DNA from: Siphonodentalium dalli
Lineage: Eukaryota; Mollusca; Scaphopoda; Gadilida; Siphonodentaliidae
DNA length: 64,000 bases
Direction of reading: 5' to 3'
NCBI GenBank assembly: GCA_032622095.1
Contig: CP136069.1
Coordinates: forward strand, 170,864,394-170,928,393
In this document: positions 11,086-23,620 of the stretch, in pieces
Layout: each line of letters begins with the position of its first letter
How positions within the stretch are numbered: position 1 is the first letter of the stretch
The notes under the pieces: model-generated
What the model was told of the DNA's origin: nothing
What the model saw: only the letters and a program-made list of their open reading frames with translations
Database searches by the model: none
Program-made: the position numbers and the translations under genes

Positions 11086-13773
11086 GTCAAAGGTTTACTA
11101 TGCTTGCCCCGAAGACAAGCTATCGCATACTATCCAATCACACTGTTTAAACGAGAACATGCGTGTTCGCGCCTACGACGGTTAGAATGGCTACGTACGT
11201 GTGATTAATTATTCAAATAAATGTCTTCAATCATATACAATGTTCAAAGTGTAAGTTTCCTTCAAGAGATCTTGTCACAGTGGCGTGTGGAGTCTCGCGA
11301 GAGTGAACTCCCAGTGGTGTGATAGTTTTATTCCGATGTGTTTGCTCTAACTTCCAAGGTGCATGCAATTGTATGTACAAGCAACTAGCAATAGTAATAT
11401 AATTATACATAGAACTGTATTAATCTAGATCATGTTATATTATTATTTGTATCCACTTTCATTTCCAGGTTTTGCAACCTATATGTGAACTCGTCTCACA
11501 TTAGTGTGTGCGCCTTGTATGATTACTTCACCTTCGTGCATTTTACAAAAACCCTCGAATCCATATTGGCCTGATTGTGGATTTTTTGTTTCATTCTCGA
11601 ACACCTCTGTATTGTGTGGCGACATGGAACACAAAGTCAACTGATTTCCAAAACAAATGTAAATCATCATTAAAAGATTACAATGTTTGGGTATCATGCT
11701 TCGATTCAATTGATATAAAACACAAATGCTTATATATAATCAAGTGTACCATTGTGTATTTAAAAATACGTTTTACTTCAGAGACATTCAACAATATCGT
11801 TTACATGTCTTCGTTTACAAACTCCCGCCTCTTCAAGAGCATGTTCAAAAAGAGCGACTTCTCGTCCAATTTATTGTGGCACAGAACGTATTCATGTTAC
11901 TGAATTTCGCACGACAAATCCGTAGCTTATCGCGAGAGATTTCTGATCACCCGTTATCTGAAATGTTTCATAAGATCAAAACATTAAAACAGCAACTGAG
12001 TTATTTATGTTCTTACTCGCTTCGATCGAACGAACATAACATATATACTAAACAAGAAAACCAATGTCAGAAATGGTAACGCGCTCAAGATCATATATTA
12101 TATACCCATGATCATAATTATAGAATTTAAAATATATTGGTTTCACGAATGACCAACTCATAATTCCGTTAAAATAACTAATCCTTAAAATTATTACAAC
12201 AACTATATACGGCTTATCATTGAAGGTTTCTCACGCATCTCACCAGAATGCCCAACTACACCTTTTACCGGACTCGGCCTCCTGGTCGCAGTTCGATTTT
12301 TAATCCGTCACAAAATTTCCCATTTATATAAATAAAACGCCCATGGCCCATGTATACCAATAATCAGCGATACCTTATACACGCGGAGCGCGAAATAACA
12401 ATTACAACATAGATTTGTTATGAGTCATTAAAAGGACTACTCATGCATGCGGCATACCAGCCTCGGAAAAACATTAATCCTGAGTAAAACATGCGAAAAA
12501 TACAAAACATTGCAAATATATAATATCAACTATCGAAATTAATATAAAGAAACTAGTATGAACACCGGCGGAGACGGTTACGGGGGTGATAAACCTGATC
12601 GTAGAATGACAACAGTCGCTGTACGACCTTGACCAAAACAAAAAAGCGGATTGGTGATTGGACATGGAAAGCACTGGATGAGTGAACTGCTAGCTGGTGA
12701 TCGTTGTCAGTAACCAATCCATCCGTACACCAGCTGACCTACATATTAATAACAAATCGTTTTCACAATTGAACTTCAATACATACAAGTATAAGCGTGG
12801 CAACTGAACTTCGGGACAGTCACACTGTTATCCGATTGATTGATTGATTGGGGTTCACAGTCGTTTCGGCCGGAATAGTAGCGACGCAACTGGGTGCATA
12901 TACAACATATAGTGGATGAGACTAGAACAATAAACTATGTACAAATAAATGCACGCAAGAGTAACGTTCCTCTTCGAATCATGAATATAAAAGGAATATA
13001 AATTTAAGAACTGACTAGTGTGCAAACATATAATATACAACACAAACAATCAGTACTAGAATACAGGCAAAATACATAATCAATAGGAAACAAATATAAC
13101 GCAGAAGGTCATATTTCAACCCACACAGTATCGTTGATGTCTTTCAAAGTTAATCGTTTCTCTTCATGAATTTTGTCAAACTTTGCAAAATCAACCATCA
13201 AGCTCAGTCTCTGAAAGTTAAACGTTTCAGATAATGTTTGCGAATTTTGTGTGTGACAACATGATCAACTCGAGAACCCAGAGTTGTACCAACTTACTCA
13301 ACTTGAGTGGATTGTTTTAGAGTAGCTGTCTCAACTTCAGTATACGTGTCCATGGCCTGTGATACAGATTCTGGAAGCGAAACATTATCGGTCTCGTCAT
13401 CTTGAGTAGCTAATTATACACTGCTGACGTTGGTTTGACTCTTCCTGGATGTGTTCAGCTGAATATGATATGTGAAAGTATTGGTCGGCTACCATCTTGT
13501 CTTATTATCTATATGTGATAAATATTTCTCAGCCTTACATTTTTGAATCTCGAATTCATAGTCCCACATGGGCGATCCATTGCAGCATGTACACCATGAC
13601 ATTTTGTAAATAATTGTGATAATTACCATAAATAAAACAGCGTGCACATATGTTTCTTTACTTTTACAATTTCTCTGACCATGACCATACCCCTAACAGA
13701 TAAAACATCTTAATGGATTTGGAACATACGGACTTAAACGTATATACCTGACTATCAATATTTGTTGATGTTC
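11086..13773. other. No supported gene
   Basis: AT-rich sequence with overlapping frames of up to 117 codons at 11577-12079 that lack any recognised motif. A short GATT microsatellite lies at 12834-12850. The pyrimidine-AG at about 11468 could be a splice acceptor, but nothing downstream supports an exon. Confidence 0.5.
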
Positions 13774-13778
13774 GCACC

Positions 13779-14099
13779 GATTGATTGATTGATTGATTGA
13801 CTGTAGTTTACTATCACTTTCAGCTACTAAGGCAATATCACGACATTGCTTTGTCAGTGGCGATGAAATCCACACACTTACGGCTAGTCTAACAGTGATT
13901 TCAATGGCTGATACACTCGTGTACCATGTGCGGCAAACAACTGGTCAACGGAGAGTAATTGGCAACTCCACCAGATAACTATTTTGAGTTACAAAGTCTA
14001 AAATGGAAACATGTGGATTTGAACCCTTATATCCAGCGTTGGAGGACGAGACGGCTTGGGGTTGTGCTCCTTACCGACTGAGTCATCGAGCCCCCCCCC
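13779..14099 (-). mobile_element. tRNA-derived SINE (family of 40189), with target duplication
   Basis: On the minus strand it has an A-box-like GACTCAGTCGGTAAGGAGC, a B-box-like AAGGGTTCAAATCC, a body shared with 40189-40500 and a (CAAT)n tail (13780-13801 on the plus strand). The direct repeat GCACCGATTGA at 13774-13784 and 14100-14110 is an 11-bp target duplication that overlaps the tail. A 9-C run marks its 5' end. It is a retroposed copy, not a tRNA gene. Confidence 0.85.
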
Positions 14100-14158
14100 G
14101 CACCGATTGAATATGACTGTTCCAATGAACTGTTGTCTGCCAACTGTCTACCGACTTA

Positions 14159-14300
14159 ATTCAAATTCAAATTAGTTTATTCATCAGATAACTATACATA
14201 AATAAAATATAACAATACATATAGAACAAACATAGATATATGATGGGGAGGGATATGACTATTCAGTCGTCTTCCTGTCCCACCCCTAGGCCACTTCAGC
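14159..14300 (-). mobile_element. LINE 3' end fragment
   Basis: Read on the minus strand, a block GGGTGGGACAGGAAGACGA is followed by AT-rich 3' UTR and an (AATTTG)n-like tail (AATTTGAATTTGAA). The block resembles the 3' UTR of the retrotransposon near 10775. No coding sequence remains, so it is a very short 5'-truncated insertion. Confidence 0.6.
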
Positions 14301-14823
14301 TACACATACATCACTGCTGAGTCACTGTGCTATAAACAAAAGATATATTAATTGGAATTGTAGGTTGTTTTTGTTAGTTTTGTTGTTGTTTTCAGTGAAA
14401 AGCGTACATGTAAGTTTAAGTATAAACTAAAAAATTCTTATGTATCTCCCTTTGCACACTCAGGGAATATATCTGACCCAGACAAGATTTATATCGCGGT
14501 GCTCACCACAGCTCTGCTATTATTTTTGTGAGTAGTAACCGACAATGGTGTTTGTGCAATATATGTCTAATGCAGGAGATCTTCAGATTGAACACTCCTT
14601 GAACATTCGACCAAGAGAGAGCCACTTACTAGCCAAGTCTTTATTGGTTTGACATATTTAAATTGTTCGGGAATGCTTTATAGCACCAATGGCGATTACA
14701 TAATGTCTCATGACATTCGGATCAAAGCCAAGCACCAAGTATTTGAGGATATACATCAGTATCATTGGACATTCGTAAGTCATCGCTTCTACGATGGATA
14801 CGTTGTATTTTTAAGTTGCCATA

Positions 14824-15187
14824 TGGGGGGGGGGGGTCAGTCAAAAGTAAAAACATATCACGCTGAAAATGGCCTTTGTTACCTTTGGACTACACAAAAC
14901 AAACAAAAAGAATGGCAAAAAAAATTGGGAATTTGTTTGCAAATTTTTTCCATTTTTAGGTGCCACGCCTTCTAAAATGAAAACAGAAATAATGAGTTTC
15001 AAAGCAAATAAAACCAATATCTTATACCTATTATGTTCTTAAGTGGCCACTGAAGACGTAGCAAAACTCAAATTTCTTGTATCGGTGAAAAAAATGACAA
15101 AAAGTGGATTTTAAAAAAATGGTCCGGCCGCGGGGGACCCACCATCTAGGCCCTATATGTTGCAAATTTTCCGACCCCCCCCCCCTG
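14824..15187. mobile_element. Small element with poly-G/poly-C inverted ends
   Basis: The left end is a run of 12 G followed by TCAG. The right end is TTTTCCGA followed by 11 C and TG. The arrangement and the TCGGAAAA sub-end match the element at 19813-20356. No target duplication was found and the left CA is not obvious, so the boundaries are approximate. Confidence 0.5.
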
Positions 15188-16754
15188 TGTGTTTGTCGTG
15201 ATTAATTCGTCCCGAGTTGAGAAGTAAATATTTACAATTGCGCGTACTTCAGACGCTATATATTTGTGAAATCGACACGGAATTTCCGGTAATAGTAGAT
15301 TGTCACAATCTTCACATGTCTTCCATATTGGACAAAGTCTGAGTAATCACTCATCAAGTTGATTGCCAATGTTTCGACAACAAGTAACACAACACATTTG
15401 CTATTATCTTATATTGGATATTCCGTTGTGTGTCCATTTTGGTGTCGCAACCCCACCCATAAACTCAGAGGGTGCCACTTTTAGCGGTTTCAAACCACAC
15501 CTTTCGATTAGTTGTATCGTGAAATTTAAAGGAGATTGCTGAAACAACACGGCTTTTCAATTCCGATGCCCGTATCGCTCTCCGCCCACTTCTGGTGCCC
15601 TCCTGTCCAAATCCCTGAAACTGGCAGCGCCAGTCATGAAACCTTAAAATCCAGCACGAATTCCTATTTTCTTCGTTATTTCTATATCTATTACATTTGT
15701 AAAATAAATCGGCGACAAATTAATATTGTTTATTAATGATGTGGTCCTCCACTCCCCATTCCTGTCAACTATGGTGCCACTTGATCAACTGTATCTAGTA
15801 TATTAGATTTATCGTGCATGTTTCATGGATGTGACTACATATATTTGATGGGAAAGGACGACATATAATATGATTATCTACCTGTATTTGGTGTGACCCA
15901 CAACCCTGACTCGCATGGCACGAATTTGGTGTTTTTAAACCACTTGATTAGAATCATCCTATCACCGAAATTATTATATATAAATTTGACGAAAATCGTC
16001 TACAAAAAATACTTAATATCAATCGGTGCCCGTCCCCCATCCCTGACTAGAACGCACCAATGGTATATAAACCGCTAAATTAGAACCACGGAATTGGTGG
16101 AAATCGGCGAATTGTCCAAATACTATAAAATAACAGAGTTTGATAAAACGACGGCACGGTACTGTTTTGAGAAAAACAAACATGTTTGACCCAATATAGC
16201 ATAGATATATAAGCAGAACTATTGACATCACATACTTAACAGGACAACTTAACCAGGGTTAGTTTTGAATGACATAATGACTTCTGGCGACAATGATTCG
16301 TTTCCGGCCGAACATTACTTCGCGGTATGCGATAAACACTGCATTATGATTACGTCTCCGACGATAAGAGGACATCGGTTCATCGATTTGAGACCTATCG
16401 GCCGGCAAGTCATCGCAATCCAGGATCCTGTTCTGTTCGACTTACTATCGAGATCTAAGGGATACAAATTAGCCTGTCATTAGTGTTGCGTCGGTAATCA
16501 AGCTCAACGAGGAACCGCGAACGAAGCGCGGCATAGGCGAGACGTCGCGGAATTCAATGATCAGAAATTCACGCGTGAACGGATATAACCGATGAATCCG
16601 TTTTAATTATGATTTCTCGAGGTACAGACATCGATTCATTATCTCGGTATTCTTGTGGTGCAATTATGTGAGATACAAGTCCTTGGTTTCATATATCACG
16701 ATATCACGTAGTAGTTACTTCAACGTTTTACTGTTACACTTAAATTTATTTGTC
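15188..16754. other. No supported gene
   Basis: A 72-codon frame at 16265-16483 has somewhat higher GC than its surroundings and includes RGHRFIDLRPIG, which faintly recalls a kinase N-lobe start. It lacks a glycine loop and a splice donor I trust. No other feature is seen. Confidence 0.4.
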
Positions 16755-16860
16755 AGTTAAAATTCGCTTATGTGGTGATGGAGACGATACGCTGCTACAC
16801 TATTCTGATTAGCTTTTTTATGGACAATTAATTTCTGGACAGTTGAACAGATTTGGAGGG
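16755..16860 (+). repeat. Promoter-like segment, diverged copy of 19253-19325
   Basis: Shared blocks in the same order are GTCAGTT-AAATTCGCT-ATGTG, CTGC-ACTA-TCTGATTAGCT and GACAATT. The two copies lie 2.5 kb apart. One precedes a possible coding first exon (17343) and the other a strong GTAAGT donor (19436). A duplicated upstream region is possible, and an old repeat is equally possible. Confidence 0.45.
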
Positions 16861-17342
16861 AACCTTATAATTGAACCTTCCGCTACAGTTTCGCCATTTC
16901 TGGATTCTTGATCTTCGTCCGTGTATCAAAAAGCGCCGCCATTCACTTCATACATGAATAAATGCGACGAGATTAAATGAGGGGACCTTAGAATCACATG
17001 TTCCTTATCGATTCTTATTTCTTGACTTGACGAACCGGATTGTGGGGAGCTTAAAAGAACTTGTACTCGGTTCTGGAGCAACCGGGGAATGCGAATATTA
17101 GTTACTCTGCTTCATACATGTACTGCACTCGAAATATCGGATATGATATGAGGAGCATACAGTAGTGAAGACTCTAGTTTTTAGAGTACTGCATGCTGAT
17201 TTTAATACAGGCCAACCATTCAACAACTTCGATATTGTTTTGATTTATAGAGTATCATCTATATGTTTAAGTGATTCTTCGAGTATATATATATTTGGAA
17301 TTGTGTATTGAGGCGATTCGCTTGGATAATTAAAAGTAAACC

Positions 17343-17590
17343 ATGATTAAGAAGGTTCGGTGTAAGAGCTGTTCTGGGTTCAAATCTCTGGAGGAGGATT
17401 TGCATGACAGCACATCGTTTTTACGTGAACCTAAACCTGGATCATTACGTCGAGCTTTCTCGTCTATACGACGAAAGGGGCGACGTTCGCTCAGACAGGA
17501 TAAATGTAGTAGTGGTAACAATTCGCCTTTTGGGAGTACTCTCGATGTACCTGAAATTCGGATTAGTGGCGTTCCTTCAAAGGCGTTCAG
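17343..17590 (+). CDS. Possible first coding exon of an unrecognised gene
   Basis: The frame opens at ATG 17343 (context AAACCATGA) and stays open for 82 codons to TTCAG at 17590. A good splice donor, GTGAGT, follows at 17591, and the frame stops two bases later, as expected when an intron begins. The peptide starts MIKKVRCKSCSGFKSLEEDL, has a basic stretch RRAFSSIRRKGRRSLRQ at about residues 37-53, and ends in a Ser/Pro-rich part. GC content is higher than in flanking DNA. I do not recognise the family, and no downstream exon was found in the window. It could still be chance. Confidence 0.4.
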
Positions 17591-17667
17591 GTGAGTCCAA
17601 ATTATTGCCTAGGTCTCCTCTTATGTTATGGCCATATCAAATCCAGTCCTAAGTCGGGATTTTTTTA

Positions 17668-17728
17668 CCCTGTGCCAATGCATTCTCTTATAGGTCGCCT
17701 CGCATATATAAGAGAATGCATTGGCCTA
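17668..17728 (+). mobile_element. Single deleted hairpin from the piggyBac-type MITE family
   Basis: CCCTGTGCCAATGCATTCTC starts at 17669. It runs through a shortened centre (TTATAGGTCGCC) to GCATATATAAGAGAATGCA and TTGGCCTAA. About 14 bp of the usual centre is missing and the second hairpin and both termini are absent. Confidence 0.75.
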
Positions 17729-19252
17729 ACCATTTTTTATCATTTTTTTTTAAATAAATGTTTCTTACAATTTTTAGGACATAAAATAAAAAACATCAAT
17801 TACCCTGCAGGGAGACCCACACATATATAGAAGCATATATAAGAGTGTCGTCTGCTCATGTTTGTCTGGGGCTCTGTATGGGTGAAATTATAAACCGACC
17901 TGACGAGGCATATCTTTATGTCTTCTTGTGGCAGTGGTACAAAAGAGTACGCGCAAAATTCTGATGAGAACATGACAAGGGGAAATCTCTAAATAAACAA
18001 TATTGCAGAACTTGTGTGGAATACTCTATAGCTCGTCCGAAGAATTAAACTATTATACATCACACAGCAATATATTTCTGCGGCTAATAGTTTAGATCCC
18101 TAACTGATAATATTTATTGTATTATTAAATTTACAAACCTCCAGAAATTCAGTTTATTATGTGGCATTTACCCCAGAAATAGACAAAGCTCTCACCAAAC
18201 ATAATACTGTTTAGCTGCCTCTATATAGTCAACAAGAGCACAATGTTACCAACATCGATTAAATGTGTATCTTTATTTTGAATCCAACTTACAAATACTC
18301 TCAACTGTACTTATATCACACGTTACTCGTACCATATATTCATCACAGTCCATTGAATTTCTTTAAAGGCACGGGCGGCGTTCGTTCCAGAAATCTTCAT
18401 ATTTGTTCAAAATCGCCATCAACAGAAGGAATATTAAAATATATATAGCTTTGTTCTTATGTCAAACATAATCAGCGCGTAAATAGTATATTGTCGTCAA
18501 GACGTACGATGGTGTACGTAAACATGAACCTGCTCGTGTTGTAGAAGTTTTGTTTCTGTTTACACAACACAGCGCAATTCTATTGGTTAATCACACACAA
18601 ATGATATAAACGCTCTTTATTATTTCCATATCAGGAAATAGTAACAATTAACGTTCTTTATGTTATAACAAAAGCCAGGTTCTGTAGACGTTTTTTGCTT
18701 TTGTTTACATAACAAAGGAAAAACATTTGACAATAACATACTGTTTATGCCATATTTCTGATTGGTATAAGAACAAGGACTGTCTATATTTTACTATTCT
18801 TTCTGTTTATGGCGGTTTTTGACGCAGCTGAATATTTTAACAGCATACCCACCGTCAACGCCGTCCGTATCTTTAAGCACTGTGACAATTTAAGTCTCAG
18901 CTCATCAAGACTGATAACAACTGGACCACTTTACACACTTTATATATCTCATAACGTATCACCATTCAAATACGTGCATAACATCATCTGAAATACCTTG
19001 TGTGTTCCTGTTATTGTATAGAAAGAGGTGCAAAACTTGTGCTCCAATCCATTTGGTATACTATGCAAATAAAATGTTGCAAATCGAGACCAATTATGAA
19101 AAGGAAATGGCGTCCTATTGGGAGTATAAAAGCGTCCGATCATAAGCTAATCATACTGAAAAATGTATTCCAATTAATTGCCAACAAAAGGCAAAAGTAA
19201 GCAGACACAAAAATCAACAACTTCAACTTTTCGCCGAAACATTTAAATATAA
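17729..19252. other. No supported gene; internal diverged duplication
   Basis: Segments at about 18540-18610 and 18680-18775 resemble each other: TGTAGAAGTTTTGTTTCTG with TGTAGACGTTTTTTGCTTT, each followed by GTTTAC and ATTGGT blocks. 18595-18650 also shares CACACAAATG and CCATATCAGGAA-TAG with 41530-41575. These look like old repeats. No coding evidence. Confidence 0.45.
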
Positions 19253-19435
19253 CGTCAGTTCAAATTCGCTGATGTGAAAGGACACAACGAACTTCTGCAC
19301 TACTCTGATTAGCTAAGTTGTTGACAATTCAGTTGCAACTTCAGTTGTGGTCCCACCGACGTTTACATGCATGCTATTATCTACAGCACTACTACAGCAT
19401 CATAACACTACATTGTGATAGTGACTTCCACTCTG
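19253..19435 (+). other. Promoter-like repeat copy followed by a splice donor
   Basis: 19253-19325 matches 16755-16850. About 110 bp downstream, CTCTG at 19431-19435 is followed by GTAAGT at 19436, a consensus 5' splice site. An untranslated first exon is conceivable, but no transcription start or acceptor can be shown from sequence. Confidence 0.3.
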
Positions 19436-19812
19436 GTAAGTTCGTCAACTAAGTGGAACATGTTCGTTATCGTCTGGCTGAAGAAAGCCATTAGGCCGAA
19501 CATTTCCGAAATTATAGTTTTTCGATTAATGAAAAAAATAGAAGCAAAGAAATAAATAAAATGGAATACGCATGAAATGTTGCCTGTTCCCTTTTCGTGC
19601 ATGGAAAGGCACGGTCGTTTCTTTTCTGGTTCCCCGTGTTTTTCTCAGAAAATATTATTTATTAATATTATAAAGCTGTATGTTTGTTGTCTACGATCGA
19701 TGCCCCCCGGTTTGGGGTTAGCATACCATGTTTGTATTGTTTGTATTGTTCGCCGGTACATGTGTAATACATTGAAAATAGAAGCACATTAGTTCGCAAT
19801 TTACAATTCGAC

Positions 19813-20356
19813 CAGGGGGGGGGGGTGAGAAAACAAAATTCCGGCACGTATGCCGGGGTGGGTGGGTGGTCAAAGCCACCAACAAGCAATTTTTTCCGTA
19901 ACTAAAAACAAAATTCTGCTTGTTTTTTAAGTGTTTTGGCAATGAGTTGGGCTTCAAAACCACTTTGAATGAGAGAAATAATGTAATTCTAACTGGTAAA
20001 CTGACTGCAGGCAGTTATCGTGTTGTATTTTGTTGCAAATTTTGAAATCCAAGATGGCCGCACGCAGCCATGTTTTTTTGGCCGAATGACCTCAAAATGA
20101 CTCATTCCTATTTATATGTCCATGTTAACATCCATGATAAATAGTATGCACAGAAATTCATATACAGCTGTTTACAGTGAATTTCCCCCCGCAAATCTCT
20201 GTTTTAGTGTTAAAAGGGGGGGTGTAAAAAAATGGTCGGAAAAAAATGCCGTAAACGGAAAAAAAATTGGCGGTGGAGGTGGGTGGGTACACAAAATTAT
20301 CGAAAGGGGAAAAATGCCATACGTGCCTGAAATCTTTTTCCGACCCCCCCCCCCTG
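19813..20356. mobile_element. CAGGGG-ended MITE with 7-bp target duplication
   Basis: The 544-bp element begins CAGGGGGGGGGGGTG and ends CCGACCCCCCCCCCCCTG. Perfect direct repeats ATTCGAC flank it at 19806-19812 and 20357-20363. Subterminal matches include GGCACGTATG near both ends and GGGTGGGTGG. CAGGG ends suggest hAT, whose usual duplication is 8 bp, so the superfamily is left open. No transposase. The centre includes CAAGATGGCCGCACGC near 20050. Confidence 0.8.
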
Positions 20357-20366
20357 ATTCGACAGG

Positions 20367-20430
20367 TGATATACATGTACCAGTGATATACATGTACCAG
20401 TGATATACATGTAAAGATATACATGTAAAG
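20367..20430. repeat. 17-bp tandem repeat, about 4 copies
   Basis: Units TGATATACATGTACCAG at 20367 and 20384 are exact. They are followed by two shortened units ending TGTAAAG. The array abuts the right duplication of the preceding MITE. Confidence 0.85.
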
Positions 20431-20871
20431 TGATGTGGAACAATCCTCAGGTTTTCAGAATGGAATAGCAAATAATCATGCCAGAAGGAGAAATTTTCAT
20501 AAATTTAATATCCAAATTGGTATAAAACAGCATTATTGGTATCAAAGAATTACATGCCTTGAGGATTATTGGCGGAATGGTTGCCGTATATTTATCACCA
20601 AATAATTCGTTCCGAATAAAGTAATAAATACTTACATATGTGCGTTGTTAAAGCGTTGTTTTCTCTTGAAGTGTACTGTCGTTATGGTTGAGATTTTCGA
20701 CAATCTTGGTTTATTGCTACATTTTTCCAGTCGCAATAGTGTTTGAATACCAATTTGTCTGTTTTGTTCATTGAACTAAATCCACAGTATACCTCTAATA
20801 CATTTAAAAAAATAAAACTCTCAAAACGACAATGAGTTAGCTCGCACAGCAGCCTGTTCTCCCAAAAACCA

Positions 20872-21017
20872 GCACATAATCTGCTTATGATAGAACATGT
20901 TTAGGTAGATAATCTGCTCAGAATCGCCTCATTTTGAGTCAATAATGTGCTAAAAATGAGAACAATTTAGTTACATTACCGACTCACAATGAGGCAATTC
21001 AAATCAGATTATGTGCG
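20872..21017. mobile_element. Small imperfect hairpin element
   Basis: Inverted blocks AGCACATAATCTG / CAGATTATGTGC and GAATCGCCTCATT-TGAGTC / GACTC-AATGAGGCAATTC are nested symmetrically around about 20950. The layout is MITE-like. Termini and target duplication are not resolved. Confidence 0.5.
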
Positions 21018-22022
21018 GACAATGAAATAAATAAGCCAACTCACGACTTTTCAGCTGTACGCCCTTTAACAGGTGTTTTCACTTTGGTCCTCGCCATGAA
21101 ACGAAATAACGGCTAAGAGTCCATTGTCTGCTTATTTCAGAATCAAATAATCACATTATGTACCTATACCCACCTCACATCGCGAGAGTAATAATCGGCT
21201 ACATGAAAAGACAGTAATATCTGGATTAAGGATAGTATATCGTACGACATAATATTATATAAATCAGACAGTCGCTCACTCGCTGGGTGGGATGGATAAA
21301 AACTGATTCACAGAAACGACTCACATAAGCACACACGCTTGATGGTTGAATCCAGTCCATGATGTTATATTCTGATATGTTGTAATTTATGTTGTAATTG
21401 TTCATGGAATAAATACTGTTCAAACTACCTATTTTTGCAACCCTTGCCCTTGCCGATTTAGAAATTTATCAACTCTAGAACGTTCCCGATTTGCAGAAAC
21501 AAGATGGTAATAATAATCTTATTGTTTTCTATTGGAACCATGTAAAGTTTCTGCCCCAGCATATTAACTATTTGTTGTAAACTACGAAATGATTCTCAAT
21601 GCAATCCACATGTTCGCAATGCTCTATTGCGATTTGAATGGTCATAATGAAGGTCGGTTGCTACTAGTATGTCATACTGATACAGTGGTCATCCATGGGT
21701 TGCTAATCACAGAACCTATACACATTACATTTTTTATAACGGATATATTTTCGTCCGGTGAAATGAAGCGCATATTTCGTAGAGACACCTGAAAATATCT
21801 TGCTTATTATAATAGGTTAATGCGACGAGGGAACTTAATCCTTTCTTTTCTAAATGGATTCCCCCACTCAGTTATTCATGTATACACGGGAATGGTATAT
21901 TATATATCTGGAGGGTTTTTTTCAGGAAATGAAATGACAGACGAAATGATAATACAATTTCAGCAGTATTGATTTTTATTGATGGAACATGTTTATATAC
22001 TAAGTTCAACAATGTCCTTTGT
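21018..22022. other. No supported gene
   Basis: AT-rich intergenic sequence. Short frames only, no repeats recognised. Confidence 0.55.
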
Positions 22023-22051
22023 TTAACCCTTTACCCAACAAACCGGCCAAA

Positions 22052-23620
22052 TTTATTAGAGATAATGATAAATTGTACGAATTCCAATCAGGCTTTCTCC
22101 CTGGCCACTCGACTACATACCAACTCTTAGAATTATATCACTCCCTCTGTCAGTCTCTCGAGGAGAATCTTTATACATGTGCTGTTTTTTGTGATATTTC
22201 CAAGGCCTTCGAGAGAGTCTGGCACGAGGGATTGATATTTAAATTGAAACGTTGTGGTGTCACAGGGTCACTGATTAAACTCATAGAAAATTATCTGTCT
22301 AACAGGAAACAACGAGTATTAGTAAATAGCAAATTTTCAGATTACAAAACCATTAATGCAGGAGTTCCCCAAGGTTCAATTATTGGACCTTTCCTATTCT
22401 TGGTATACATAAATGATCTATCTGAAACCCTCCATTCTTTCGCACGACTATATGCCGACGACACATGCCTCACGGAATCGAATATAAGTGTTCTCGATCT
22501 TGAAAGAGAGATGAATCGTGATCTAATAAAAATTGACTCATGGTCTGATCAATGGTTAGTTAAATTTAACGGTACTAAGACTAAGTCTGTTACCTTTTCA
22601 TATTCAGGAAATCACCCCAATATAGCTCTCTCACTAAACGGTAACAGTATAAGTCAAGTAGAGTCTTATAAACATCTCGGGTTATTCATTCAAAGTGATA
22701 TGGACTGGAACCGACAAATTGATGAAATGTTGAAGAAGCTTTACGGACGCCTCGCTTACTTGAGAAAGTTGAAGTTTATGCTTAATCGAAACACACTGGA
22801 AATAATATACCGATCATATATACTGCCCCTTATGGACTACGCCGATGTAGTCTGGGACTCGGCCCCTGCAAACCTTTTGATCAAGTTAGACAGAGTACAC
22901 GCCGATGCTGCCCGTTTAATCACTGGACTTACCCGATCAGTCCCACAAGATAAACTATTATGCGAATTAGGTTGGAGAACATTGACGGACAGACGAAAAT
23001 ATCACAGATTGCATACCATGTATAGGATAGTAAACCGTAAAACCCCAAGCTATTTGACTGATCTCTTGCCAACCCGCCCAGAAACGACCAATAGATTAAG
23101 AAACAATATCCCTTTCCCGCCATATCAATGGAGGACTAAACATTTTAATAATTCATTCTTCCCGCGATCAACTAAGGACTGGAACGAACTCCCCAAAGAA
23201 GTAAGAACTAGTTGCTCACTAAACGTTTTCAAAACAAAATTAGCATCAACAAATATAGTACTGAAACCCCCTGATCATTTCAATATAGGAAAACGACGAC
23301 TGAACATAATCCACTGTAAGCTCCGTAACTTATGTAGCGACCTAAATGCTGACAAATTTTGCAACTTTATTAGTGACAATCCAAGTTGCCGATGTGGACA
23401 TCCAGTTGAAGATGCAAGTCATTATTTCTTTAATTGCGGGCTGTACACACGTCATAGAATTACTCTAGCAAATAATTTAACAGGTTTAGGTATGTCAAAT
23501 ATCACTGTCGGAAAGCTACTTATTGGTGAGATCTCACTAAATGACAATTTAAATAGAAAGTTATTCAAATTTGTTCAAACTTACATAACTTCAACCTGCC
23601 GTTTTGACATCAGCGACTAG
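22052..23620 (+). pseudogene. Reverse transcriptase of non-LTR element, N-terminally truncated
   Basis: The frame is open to the natural stop at 23620. It retains fingers motif SGFLPGHSTT, motif A FCDISKAFERVWH, motif B AGVPQGSIIGP, catalytic YADD and a C-terminal zinc-binding-like CRCG-x(7)-H-x(4)-C. The endonuclease and the start of the reverse transcriptase are missing, so it cannot be autonomous. The open frame begins at an ATG within the MITE (22019), which adds about 11 MITE-derived residues; this is accidental. There are no internal stops, suggesting a fairly young insertion. It would act in target-primed reverse transcription in the nucleus. It is close to the copies at 54105 and 56326-64000. 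Confidence 0.88.

Noticed and set aside
11577-12079. Overlapping frames of 108 and 117 codons as a gene
   Set aside because: Two frames overlap on the same strand with AT-biased composition, and neither shows a motif or splice context.
16265-16483. Protein kinase first exon (RGHRFIDLRPIG)
   Set aside because: Only about a dozen residues resemble a kinase start; there is no glycine-rich loop and no convincing donor.
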